Shown: positions 16,899 to 25,334 of the stretch, piece after piece
Position numbering within the stretch: position 1 is the first letter of the stretch
Layout of the letters: every line of letters begins with the position of its first letter
Assembly: GCA_965601955.1 (NCBI GenBank)
Contig: OZ271855.1
Coordinates: 1,488,001-1,552,000 of the forward strand
DNA from: RHLJ01 sp965601955
GTDB lineage: Bacteria; Bacteroidota; Rhodothermia; Balneolales; Balneolaceae
Length of the DNA: 64,000 nucleotides
Direction: 5' to 3'
The notes under the pieces: model-generated
What the model saw: only the letters and a program-made list of their open reading frames with translations
The model's database searches: none
What the model was told of the DNA's origin: nothing
Program-made: the position numbers and the translations under genes

Positions 16899-17918
16899 AT
16901 GATTTGGGAGAACTCACTATATCTCTGGCTGTTAATAGTCATCCCAGTGTTAGTCCTTTTAATGTGGACGAAAAATCGCTCTATCCGCAAAGCGCAGCAA
17001 TCCTTTTTTGAGGATCAATTATTCCAATCGCTCAGGAAAGGTTTTTGGTCATTTGGCGCTATTACTAAAACGGTACTTACCTTGTTGGGCTTATTTTTTC
17101 TGATCGTTTCGTTAGCAGGACCAAAGATCGGAACAGAGGTTAGAGAAGTAAAACGCCGGGGTGTAGATATGCTGATTGCCTTGGATCTTTCAGCGAGTAT
17201 GAATGCGGAAGATGTACGCCCAAGCCGATTAGAAAAAGCTAAATTTGAAATAAACCGGTTAATAGAGCGATTAAAAGGAGACCGGGTAGGACTGATTGTT
17301 TTTACCGGAGAAGCGTATCTACAAAGCCCGATGACGCTTGACTACTCCGCTCTTCGATTATTTTTAGAGATTGTTGATACGGATCAAATGCCGAGTTCCG
17401 CTACTGATTTTCAATCGGCCATGGAAACAGCACTTTCTGCCTTTGAATCGTTAGAAGAGAATACTACCGAAGCAGCGAAAGTGCTACTTATCATCTCTGA
17501 TGGAGAAGATCATGGGCAATCTTTTGAGGAGTCTTTAGATAATCTTATCGATAATTCTATCTCTATATATACACTGGGTATAGGTTCTTCTGAAGGAACC
17601 ACAATTCCATTGTATGAAAATGAAACAGGTCAGTTAATAGGATATAAACGAGATCGAGATGGAAAGGTAGTTACAACTGCTTTACAGCGAGATGTATTAC
17701 GCCAAATAGCTGCCAAAGGAAATGGCAATTACTATGAAATTGAAAGGGGCAATGATGGAATCGATGCGTTTCTTGCCCGGGTTGATGAATTAGAGAAAGG
17801 GGAGTTTTCCAGTCAAGAGTATGCAGATTTTAAAAACCAGTACCAGTGGATGGGAGCGTTGGCCTTAGTATGTTTTGTCGTTTCTGTATTAGTTCCTTCA
17901 TACAAAGAAGAAAAGTAA
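16899..17918 (+). CDS. batA: BatA-like von Willebrand factor A domain membrane protein
   Basis: 339 residues with two hydrophobic segments near the N-terminus (about 8-24 and 56-75), a VWA domain at about 88-290 and a C-terminal membrane segment (about 312-330), the usual BatA layout. The metal-ion-dependent adhesion site is D96-x-S98-x-S100 in LDLSASMNAED, completed by T383-type positions in SSATDFQ and ISDGEDHG. Bat proteins of Bacteroidota and spirochaetes are inner-membrane proteins linked to stress tolerance, usually with a MoxR ATPase. No MoxR or BatB gene is adjacent here; the HAD gene follows with no gap. Confidence 0.82.
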   Translation: MIWENSLYLWLLIVIPVLVLLMWTKNRSIRKAQQSFFEDQLFQSLRKGFWSFGAITKTVLTLLGLFFLIVSLAGPKIGTEVREVKRRGVDMLIALDLSASMNAEDVRPSRLEKAKFEINRLIERLKGDRVGLIVFTGEAYLQSPMTLDYSALRLFLEIVDTDQMPSSATDFQSAMETALSAFESLEENTTEAAKVLLIISDGEDHGQSFEESLDNLIDNSISIYTLGIGSSEGTTIPLYENETGQLIGYKRDRDGKVVTTALQRDVLRQIAAKGNGNYYEIERGNDGIDAFLARVDELEKGEFSSQEYADFKNQYQWMGALALVCFVVSVLVPSYKEEK

Positions 17919-18668
17919 ATGATTAAGCTATTTATTACGGATTTGGATGGCTGCGTTACCGATCCCTTCCAAACCCCTGATTGGAATGCATATACCGAAC
18001 TAAGAGAATTAAACCTTCTAAGTTCAGAAAATGAGCTTATTCCTCCTCTCACGATTTGCACAGGAAGACCGATGCCTTATGCAGAAGCTCAGGCACAGAT
18101 TTTAGGGATAACCCTACCTTTTATCTTTGAGAGTGGTGGAGGAATGTATGATGTTAAAAAGAACGAGCTTATTTGGTCGGAGTCATTTGATCAAAAGACT
18201 AAAGATCAAATCACTGAAATAAGAGAATGGGCGCAGGAGGAAATTCTTAGTGTATTTGAAGGGGTAATTCCTGAGTTCGCAAAGTTTACGGATGTAGGAT
18301 TTATCCATCCAGATTCCGGTATTATAGATAAGATTCATGATCAGGCAGTAGAATTTATATCAGATCAATTTCCCAGGTTTGAAGTTCATAAAACAGAAGT
18401 ATCGGTAAACATCATCCAAACAGGGGCAAACAAAGGGAAGGGGATAGAAATGCTCTGTGACTATCTAGATTTACGTCTTGATGAAGTAGCATATATAGGA
18501 GATTCTTCTGGAGATATTCCTGGATTAGCTATTGTTGGTATGCCTTTCTCTCCATCAAATGCTATTCAAGCTACAAAAGATGTGTCCGAAGCAATGAGTG
18601 AACCATCAACAAAAGCAGTGGTTCAGGCCTATCGAAAAATTATCCAGAGAAATAAGGAGCAGAGTTAG
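17919..18668 (+). CDS. HAD-superfamily phosphatase, type IIB (sucrose/MPG phosphatase-like)
   Basis: 249 residues. Motif I is FITDLDGCVTD with nucleophile D8 and acid D10; LTICTGRPMPYAEAQ is motif II; the lysine is in GANKGKGIEML; motif IV is AYIGDSSGDIPGL. A C2B-type cap domain lies between, as in Cof, sucrose-phosphate phosphatase and mannosyl-3-phosphoglycerate phosphatase. It would dephosphorylate a small sugar phosphate; the substrate is not predictable. The ATG follows the batA stop without a gap, so the two are co-transcribed. It converges with the long minus-strand gene, leaving one base between stops. Confidence 0.8.
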   Translation: MIKLFITDLDGCVTDPFQTPDWNAYTELRELNLLSSENELIPPLTICTGRPMPYAEAQAQILGITLPFIFESGGGMYDVKKNELIWSESFDQKTKDQITEIREWAQEEILSVFEGVIPEFAKFTDVGFIHPDSGIIDKIHDQAVEFISDQFPRFEVHKTEVSVNIIQTGANKGKGIEMLCDYLDLRLDEVAYIGDSSGDIPGLAIVGMPFSPSNAIQATKDVSEAMSEPSTKAVVQAYRKIIQRNKEQS

Positions 18669-18669
18669 G

Positions 18670-21600
18670 TTATTGAATTTCCCGCTCCTGGATTAGTTTA
18701 AGAAGCTCGAAATACTTCTCAATCAATCTTTGATAGTCTGGTGAATACTTGGTGAAGTTTGGGTCGTTAAGCCTGCTCCTGATTTGTTTCTCCAGTTCCT
18801 CAAGAGTGAGCTCTGGAGGAGTAGCAGACTGGGGATTAGTTGCAGCTTCTCCCTCTCTTTTTTCTTCTTCATCCCGCTCCTGAAGCGCATTTTCTGCTTC
18901 TAGCATTCTTGATAAAATATTCTGCTGGCGTTCAATGAGCGTAGGGTCTAAGGCTCCGCCTCTAAGGTCATTGATGGTATCTTCCATTTCCTCGATCATT
19001 CTCTCAATTTCGCTTCCTAATTGATCCCCACTTTCAAGCTGGCCATTTCTTCTAAGTTCCTGGAGCTGCTTTCTAATCGCATTCTGTTGCTTAGAGATTT
19101 GATCTAGCCGATCCATTTGATCTTGCGTTAGCCGTTCGCCCTGCATCTCATTGACCATGTCCTGCAGTTGTTGATTAAGCTGTTGCTGGTTTTCTCCCAT
19201 TTGTTGCATTTGCTCGATCATCTGGTCCATGGAAGGCTGGCCACTACCTGAACCACCCTGACTATTTTGATCCTGTTCCAGTAAGTTGGCAATCATAAAA
19301 GCGAGATCATTTATTCCACCTAAAGCCTGACGTGAGGCGACCGAAGCCTTGCTTTGGCTTCTCTCTGCCATTTGTTCAAGAGAACCTGAAAGCCTCAACT
19401 CTACTTCCTCTTTCTTTTGAAGAACCATATTGGAAAGTTGAGGGATGGACTTCGATAATTCAAACAAAGAGTCAGAAAGAGCAATGAAAATATCTTCTAC
19501 ATTTTTTTGATCTCTTGCATAACTAACAAAAGCCTGGCTTCTGTTTTCGGTATTACTTGCATAACTAACTAAATCTTCTTGTTCAATAGATAGGTTAAGC
19601 AGAGAGTACAAAATGTAGGTCAACCCAGCTATATCAATCTGTTGTTGTTCCTGCTGCATTTGGCTAGCGGCATCTCTTGTTTCCTGAGCCAGTTCAGTTA
19701 ACATTTTCTGAAGCTGTTGCCTTTGCTGCTGGATTTGTCGTTGAAGTTCACTGCTGTTTGAGTCGGTAGTACCATCTTTGAGAGCTTTCTCCAAATCCTC
19801 CAACATTTTTTGGATGGTATCTTCAATTTTTTGCAGTTCCTCAGCAGACTTTTCCTGTAATTCTTGGACGGGTTGCTCAGTTTCGGAAGTTGCGTTCTCA
19901 GAAAGCTTTTCCAGTTGTTCTGAAAGTTGTTCCAATTCCTTTATTGCTTCCTCTTTTTGTTGACTTTCCATTTCAGGAGAAAACTCATCTTGCGAAAGTT
20001 CTTCTTCCTGTCGGGCCATATCTTCATAAGATTCTGCAAGCTTTTCGAGATCAGATTGCATCTTCAGGTTTTTGAATAATTCAAGAGTCCTTTCGAGTCT
20101 TTGGCGATAGAGCTCTTCGTTGAATTCTGCATCTTGAAGAGCCTGGCGAAGCTGCTCAGGACTCATTTCACTCATTTGCTGCTGAAGTTTTTCCAATGCT
20201 TCTCTGAACGCAGGATCATCAATTTGTTCCATCAATTCTTGGAGTTCTTCATAGGCTTCAAGTGTTTCTTCAGAAAGCATATTTTTCTCGCTCAGCTCTT
20301 CTTTCAACTCATCGAATTTTTCATTCAGTTCATCAATTCGCTCCTGAATATCCTCTTGTTGTTCCAACACCTCTTCAAGCTGTCGTTGGTCTTCATAGTC
20401 AATTTGAGGGTTTTCTTTAAGCTGCTCTTTGAAAGTGTCATATTGTTCACTCATCTCCTGAAATGCATCAGAAATATCTTCTAAATCGGTTTCTACTTCA
20501 CTTTCCCTTTCTTCTAAGCCTTCGAAGTAATCGACTAATGATGGAACCGTAAGCGTAATCTCCTGAGATTTACTTGTTTTAAACCCATTATATCCATCGT
20601 TATCAGTCGCCTCAACCCAGAAAGTAATCTCATCTTTAGGTGAAAGGTTGAGATCTGTTACGTCCCATAAAAAAGACTGTAGTGCTCCATTTCTGGGTTG
20701 GTCTAATGCATTGGAAACCGTGTACGGGGTATTAACAAATGCTTTTGTAAGTTTATAATTCAGTGTGGCTTTGGTAATATCAAAGTCATCATTAGCTCTA
20801 AAAAGCAATTCAATGGTTGTGGGTTCTACTGCTTCAAAAGAAGACGAAGGCTCAATGATCTCCACATAAGGATATTCATCCTGTATTGCTTGCACTGCAA
20901 ATTCGAAGGTATTGCTATTACTAAGCCCAGAATTATCCTCCAGTTCAAACCAAAGTGTATCATTTTCTGTGATGGTAATAGAATGGCTAAACCGATTAGA
21001 AGCAGAAGAGAGCGTATCCTTTTCATAACTTCCATTTAGAAGAAAGTTGGAAAGGGGTTTATTTATCACTCCTGAAAGAACAAGCTCAGACCCTTCATAG
21101 CCCTGTAAATTGGAAAATGGATAGGCTACTGATGTGGTATCCAAATTAGTGTAGGGAGGGGGGATGATGGTAGCAGTAAGTTCTGTAAATCGTGGACGCA
21201 GCTGCACATCTATAGAAAAGCTCTCGCTCTTGTACCCGTCCATTTCTACATAATACTCCAGGTCGTTACTTAAATCGAAGGGAGCAGAGGAAAAAGTGTT
21301 GATTAAGTCCCACTGCATATCCCGGGCTCTGAAACTTTCTTCAACGGGAGTTTTTATATATAGGATTACCTCTTCAGGTACTTCACCTTCAAATTGCACC
21401 AATACATTAAATGGAGTGCCTTGTTCAATGGTATTATCCCCTGGAGTTACACTAAAACTAAATGGGTTTGGCTTCTCAAAGCCCAACCAGAAAAGACCAA
21501 CTCTCTTGCTTGCTGAATCAAAAGAAAGGGATGTAAGTGCAAAAACAAGAAGTACTCCAATCGACAGCGTTATTTTTCTTCTTGAAGCCTTAACCTTATC

Positions 21601-22044
21601 AGATTGTGCCAAAAAGTTAGCTAATGAATCAATAAATACATTTCGTTCGATCTGCTCCAGGTTTTTATAAATAGCAGCTTCTACCAGTTTTGGATGAGCG
21701 TTGTTTGCCTTCTCCAGGTCAAGTGCATAAGTCAAAGCTAGGACATTTGATGAACGGGCAAAACTTCTGTAGAACTCGATAAAGGAAATCCCTTTTCTTA
21801 ATGAGTAGCCTTTCCAAATAGTAAATACAGAAACCAGTAAAGCTCCGAGAATGGACAAAGTTTTTAATCCAGGCGATAAATAGAAAACGTGCTCAATTAA
21901 AATCAGCACACATAACCATGGGATTAATACAAGAACTCCACCAAAAACTATGTTCAAAAAACTACTTCGATTGTAGCCATGGTGAGCTTTCTGAAGAATC
22001 TCTTTTAATTGGAGGGAGGAATATTCAGGATTAGTTTTTTCCAT
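18670..22044 (-). CDS. Very long DUF4175-type membrane protein with glutamine-rich coiled coils
   Basis: 1124 residues. Two hydrophobic segments (about 28-54 and 60-76) and another at about 160-180 anchor it in the membrane. Residues about 190-510 form several beta-sandwich-like repeats containing PPPYTNLDTTSVAYP and WVEATDNDGYNG. From about 515 to 1090 it is almost entirely Glu/Gln-rich coiled coil, broken by a short SQGGSGSGQ linker near 935. This matches the DUF4175 family of Bacteroidota/Proteobacteria envelope proteins. Function is unknown; a structural or scaffolding role is inference. DUF4175 genes often occur near Bat genes, and a BatA-like gene lies just beyond its 3' end. Confidence 0.78.
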   Translation of the reverse strand: MEKTNPEYSSLQLKEILQKAHHGYNRSSFLNIVFGGVLVLIPWLCVLILIEHVFYLSPGLKTLSILGALLVSVFTIWKGYSLRKGISFIEFYRSFARSSNVLALTYALDLEKANNAHPKLVEAAIYKNLEQIERNVFIDSLANFLAQSDKVKASRRKITLSIGVLLVFALTSLSFDSASKRVGLFWLGFEKPNPFSFSVTPGDNTIEQGTPFNVLVQFEGEVPEEVILYIKTPVEESFRARDMQWDLINTFSSAPFDLSNDLEYYVEMDGYKSESFSIDVQLRPRFTELTATIIPPPYTNLDTTSVAYPFSNLQGYEGSELVLSGVINKPLSNFLLNGSYEKDTLSSASNRFSHSITITENDTLWFELEDNSGLSNSNTFEFAVQAIQDEYPYVEIIEPSSSFEAVEPTTIELLFRANDDFDITKATLNYKLTKAFVNTPYTVSNALDQPRNGALQSFLWDVTDLNLSPKDEITFWVEATDNDGYNGFKTSKSQEITLTVPSLVDYFEGLEERESEVETDLEDISDAFQEMSEQYDTFKEQLKENPQIDYEDQRQLEEVLEQQEDIQERIDELNEKFDELKEELSEKNMLSEETLEAYEELQELMEQIDDPAFREALEKLQQQMSEMSPEQLRQALQDAEFNEELYRQRLERTLELFKNLKMQSDLEKLAESYEDMARQEEELSQDEFSPEMESQQKEEAIKELEQLSEQLEKLSENATSETEQPVQELQEKSAEELQKIEDTIQKMLEDLEKALKDGTTDSNSSELQRQIQQQRQQLQKMLTELAQETRDAASQMQQEQQQIDIAGLTYILYSLLNLSIEQEDLVSYASNTENRSQAFVSYARDQKNVEDIFIALSDSLFELSKSIPQLSNMVLQKKEEVELRLSGSLEQMAERSQSKASVASRQALGGINDLAFMIANLLEQDQNSQGGSGSGQPSMDQMIEQMQQMGENQQQLNQQLQDMVNEMQGERLTQDQMDRLDQISKQQNAIRKQLQELRRNGQLESGDQLGSEIERMIEEMEDTINDLRGGALDPTLIERQQNILSRMLEAENALQERDEEEKREGEAATNPQSATPPELTLEELEKQIRSRLNDPNFTKYSPDYQRLIEKYFELLKLIQEREIQ

Positions 22045-22104
22045 TGCGTATCAAGAAACTACTTTACCCAATCAAAAACTATAAATCTTGGTTAAAAATT
22101 GTCG

Positions 22105-22980
22105 TTAAATGTCAGATAAAGAGAGTTTTTCTGAAATAATATATCTATTCGATTCTTTCCCAATTCTGATCACTTCTACCTCTAAATCGTGTTCGAGGAA
22201 AAGGTTCCAGTTATTGGTTATAGCTTCCTCTAGAAATGTTTTCTTTTCGTTTAGTGTCTCGATAGGCCTCATATCATAACCCATTACCCAGGGAAGTGGT
22301 AAATGAACATGAGTCGGAAGTAAATCGGCAACAAAAACGATGGTTTTCCCATCTCCTTCAATTTTGGGAAGCTGCTGCCCGAGAGTATGGCCATTAACTA
22401 CAACAGTACTTAACCCTGGTTCATAGGTATGATTATCTTCGACCAAATTCAGATTAGGGTTCCCCTTCAATGGATTGATATTATCCGGAAGGAAGCTTGC
22501 CTTTTCACGGGCATTGGGATCAGTAGCCGTTTCGAAATGTCGCTTGGTTACATGATATGTTGCATTAGGAAAAGCAAAAGCTATCTCATTTGTTTCATCG
22601 AAATAAGTAGTACCGCCGCAATGGTCGAAATGAAGATGAGTGAAGATAATATCCGTTATATCATCAGCAGCAAAACCCTGAGCTTCTAGAGAACCAAGCA
22701 ATGTCTTTTGAGAGAAATCGATCTGATAGATGTCCATCATTTTCTCATTGAATTTTGTGCCCACTCCATTATCAATGAGATAAGTCTTACCTGTTTGGTT
22801 AGATTTAACAAGCAGACAGCGCATAGTCATGGCAATGCGGTTTTTTTCATCCGCTGGGATACCTCTCGACCATAGTGTTTTTGGAACTACTCCAAACATG
22901 GCGCCCCCATCAAGTTTGATGTCTCCAGTTTCAATGGAATAGAGTTCAAAATTTCCAAGTCTGGTTTTAGAAGTATTCAT
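22105..22980 (-). CDS. Metallo-beta-lactamase-fold hydrolase
   Basis: 291 residues from ATG 22980; a TTG at 22992 is a weaker alternative start. The zinc-binding motif is HLHFDH at 115-120 in IIFTHLHFDHCGGTTYF; a later ligand is the histidine in VVNGHTLGQQ and another the aspartate in FVADLLPTHVH. The layout (YLIDNGVGTKF before the motif) is that of the quorum-quenching lactonase/AttM-like group and related hydrolases, but the substrate is open. A TAAATTTG element lies about 50 bases upstream of the start on this strand. Confidence 0.82.
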   Translation of the reverse strand: MNTSKTRLGNFELYSIETGDIKLDGGAMFGVVPKTLWSRGIPADEKNRIAMTMRCLLVKSNQTGKTYLIDNGVGTKFNEKMMDIYQIDFSQKTLLGSLEAQGFAADDITDIIFTHLHFDHCGGTTYFDETNEIAFAFPNATYHVTKRHFETATDPNAREKASFLPDNINPLKGNPNLNLVEDNHTYEPGLSTVVVNGHTLGQQLPKIEGDGKTIVFVADLLPTHVHLPLPWVMGYDMRPIETLNEKKTFLEEAITNNWNLFLEHDLEVEVIRIGKESNRYIISEKLSLSDI

Positions 22981-23031
22981 ATTGTCCGGCAAATTATGTC
23001 TGGAGTTTAACTATATAAGAATAAGTCGTTT

Positions 23032-23039
23032 CAAATTTA
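23032..23039 (-). promoter_or_regulatory. Possible -7 element for the MBL-fold hydrolase gene
   Basis: On the minus strand these bases read TAAATTTG, a match to TAnnTTTG, about 50 bases before ATG 22980. No convincing -33 TTG was found at the right distance. Confidence 0.3.
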
Positions 23040-23074
23040 CAAGATTTTGATTTAGTGTTTGGATATAATTGATC

Positions 23075-24265
23075 ATGCCTCATCTATTTAAGATTCTATT
23101 ACTCACTATACTGCTATTTTCTCCCTACTTCACAAAAGCCCAGGTCGGAATAACAGCAGTACCTTTTCTGGAAATTAATACGGATGCAGCTAGTAATGGA
23201 TTAGCAGGAGCAGCTGTAGCAAAAAAGAGAGGGAATGGATGGCACTTAAACCCGGCTATTATTCGAGCCGATAACTCTATAAGTATTTCTGGTCCATTTA
23301 GTTTTGATTCTGAAAACCCTTTTTTTTCAACTAACTGGTTACCAAGTTTCTCTGGTTCAGATCTTTATTTACAAAGCCCCAGGCTATTATTTGGATATGA
23401 TAGGTTTTCTCTGGCTGTCCATTATACCTATCTGCATCTGGGAGAACAGCAGATTACTACAGAGACCAGTCCTGAAGTAATTGGTTCATTCAATGCCTAT
23501 GAGTTTACCTATGGGATAGCCACATCCTATATTATTTCAAAATCATTCTCCATTGGGATTGGGTTGAACTTCTTTAAGAGCAATCTTGCGTCAAATACAT
23601 CAATCGAAGGAAATGAAATCAAAGCACCTACTGGAATTACCTTTGATTTGGGAGCTTACTATGAACGTTCATATTCATTTGATGACATCAGGTTAACCCC
23701 AACTTTAGGATGGTCTCTTACGGATATCGGTCGGCCTATTTCTTATGCTGCAGAATTAGCCGAAGAACCATTACCCATAATTATGAGAGGAGGATTTGGA
23801 ATAGAGCTTGAGCTCGAGGAAAAGGTATCAGGATTAACTCCATTCAAAGCGGGTTTATATGGCTCTTTATCAAAACTTATGGCTCGAAAAAAAGAGGTAA
23901 TAACAAACATTAATGGAGTTAATGTAACTACTTTCGAAGCTGTTGGCCCGATAGAAGCTATATTTCAATCCTGGGATACTTACACAAGATTTGATGGGCG
24001 AGAGAATGTTGAGTTAACAGTTTGGCAGCAATTTAGAAGGCATACAGGATTCGAAGTAAGTTTTATGGAAATTCTAAGTTTAAGACTTGGGAATTTTTAC
24101 GAGGACAAAAATAATGGGGCCCGGCAATATCAAACCCTGGGTATTGGACTTAAATACAAATACGCAGGAATAGACTATACTGAAATTTCAAGTAGTACTT
24201 TGAGAGGTACTAAGTTTCTTCAGGCTTTTATAACAATTCCTTTGGACCTTATTGGGCTAGAATAA
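23075..24265 (+). CDS. PorV/UPF0164-like outer membrane beta-barrel protein
   Basis: 396 residues from ATG 23075. A signal peptide (LFKILLLTILLFSPYFTKAQ) is followed by the typical family opening VPFLEINTDAASNGLAGAAVA and WHLNPAII, then alternating beta strands to the C-terminal LQAFITIPLDLIGLE. PorV is an outer-membrane shuttle in type IX secretion, and many paralogues with other roles exist in this phylum. No other type IX genes are in the window, so the precise role is open. It converges with the respiratory operon and shares the short region holding that operon's terminator. Confidence 0.72.
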   Translation: MPHLFKILLLTILLFSPYFTKAQVGITAVPFLEINTDAASNGLAGAAVAKKRGNGWHLNPAIIRADNSISISGPFSFDSENPFFSTNWLPSFSGSDLYLQSPRLLFGYDRFSLAVHYTYLHLGEQQITTETSPEVIGSFNAYEFTYGIATSYIISKSFSIGIGLNFFKSNLASNTSIEGNEIKAPTGITFDLGAYYERSYSFDDIRLTPTLGWSLTDIGRPISYAAELAEEPLPIIMRGGFGIELELEEKVSGLTPFKAGLYGSLSKLMARKKEVITNINGVNVTTFEAVGPIEAIFQSWDTYTRFDGRENVELTVWQQFRRHTGFEVSFMEILSLRLGNFYEDKNNGARQYQTLGIGLKYKYAGIDYTEISSSTLRGTKFLQAFITIPLDLIGLE

Positions 24266-24296
24266 AAAAAGCCCCCAAGCTAAAGCGAGGGGGCTT
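24264..24296 (-). terminator. Rho-independent terminator of the respiratory operon
   Basis: Stem arms 24269-24276 (AAGCCCCC) and 24289-24296 (GGGGGCTT) enclose a 12-base loop. Read on the minus strand the stem is followed by seven T residues (24270-24264). On the plus strand no T tract follows, so it serves the minus-strand act/cta operon that ends at 24318. Confidence 0.88.
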
Positions 24297-24317
24297 GTAA
24301 AATGTATGATCATTCTT

Positions 24318-24632
24318 TTAGAAAGATGGGACCACATCCTGCCGAAACATAGTATCTAGCATGGTTATGCCTACCATGATGATGAAAAATACAAAAGCCC
24401 CAATCAATAATAGGGTGTTGAATTTTGCATCCCAGTATAATCCCATAAAGAATGCAGCCACTAAGTATGCTTTACCAAAAGCAATTATTAGCGCAGAGAT
24501 AATATCAAAAGGAGCAGGTAATCCTAAGTCAGAAACTAATACTGTTAGAATAGTAAGGATAAAAAGTGCAGTACCTACTGCCCAAAGTTGTTTCACTGAT
24601 GAAACGTGATGTTCGTGATTGTGTTCGCTCAT
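24318..24632 (-). CDS. ctaF: caa3 cytochrome c oxidase subunit IV
   Basis: 104 residues from ATG 24632, which has GAGAGG nine bases upstream; a longer TTG start at 24653 is less likely. A His-rich N-terminus (SEHNHEHHVSS) precedes three membrane helices with FGKAYLVAAFFMGLYWDAKFN between the second and third, the mark of the short prokaryotic subunit IV family. It is a small accessory subunit of the caa3 oxidase and the last gene of the operon, directly before the terminator. Confidence 0.85.
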   Translation of the reverse strand: MSEHNHEHHVSSVKQLWAVGTALFILTILTVLVSDLGLPAPFDIISALIIAFGKAYLVAAFFMGLYWDAKFNTLLLIGAFVFFIIMVGITMLDTMFRQDVVPSF

Positions 24633-24645
24633 TTCTAAAAACCTC

Positions 24646-25311
24646 TCATTCAATTAAGTATAGTAGTGGGAATAGGAAAATCCAGATCAAGTCAACAAGG
24701 TGCCAGTATAGTCCTGTGATCTCAACGGGAGTATAATATTCACTATTAAAGTGTCCTTTTCCGGCACGAATGTATAGCCAAATCATTAATCCAATACCTA
24801 CTAAAACGTGGAGTCCGTGAATTCCCGTCATCATATAGTATATCCCAAAAAAGATGTTTGCCTTGGGATGCGGTAATTCAGCTAATACTTCCGGAGTTGG
24901 GTTCCAGTATGACCCCGGGGCTATACCGATATGCAACTTATGCTCATACTCAAAATACTTGATCACCATGAAGACACACGCAAGTGCGATGGTAATCAAT
25001 AGATTTATTCGTAAACCACGCATTTGATTCTTCTGTGCAGACCGGATGGCCATTGCCACGGTTAAAGAACTACCAATAAGAACTACCGTGTTTACGGCTC
25101 CCCAAAGTTTATTTAACTCTAGTGCTGCTTGCGTGAAAAGTTCAGGGTACCAGGCTCTGAATATGATATATGCACAGAATAGCCCGCCGAAAAAGAGGAT
25201 TTCGTTTACCAAAAAGACCCACATTCCCATTTTGGCTGATTCGAATTGTTGATCCGAATCCACAAAATGATGCTGAACATGAGCTGGTTGGGAAGCTGAA
25301 TGATTCGCCAT
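24646..25311 (-). CDS. ctaE: caa3 cytochrome c oxidase subunit III
   Basis: 221 residues with five predicted membrane helices, the short form found in caa3 oxidases. Recognisable segments are KMGMWVFLVNEILFFGGLF near 27-45, and GIYYMMTGIHGLHVLVGIGLM followed by TGLYWHLVDLIWIFLFPLLYLIE at the end. Subunit III stabilises proton uptake by subunit I. It starts about 20 bases after the subunit I stop and slightly overlaps the possible long start of subunit IV. Confidence 0.92.
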   Translation of the reverse strand: MANHSASQPAHVQHHFVDSDQQFESAKMGMWVFLVNEILFFGGLFCAYIIFRAWYPELFTQAALELNKLWGAVNTVVLIGSSLTVAMAIRSAQKNQMRGLRINLLITIALACVFMVIKYFEYEHKLHIGIAPGSYWNPTPEVLAELPHPKANIFFGIYYMMTGIHGLHVLVGIGLMIWLYIRAGKGHFNSEYYTPVEITGLYWHLVDLIWIFLFPLLYLIE

Positions 25312-25334
25312 TTAGTGTTTAGGTATAAGGTTAA

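Noticed and set aside
16899..17918. C-terminal membrane segment of the BatA-like protein as an exosortase sorting signal
   Set aside because: A C-terminal helix is normal for BatA and there is no conserved motif in front of it like PEP-CTERM signals.
19778..20484. Plus-strand ORFs rich in Phe/Ser/Leu opposite the DUF4175 gene
   Set aside because: They are antisense images of the Glu/Gln-rich coiled coil and have no independent support.
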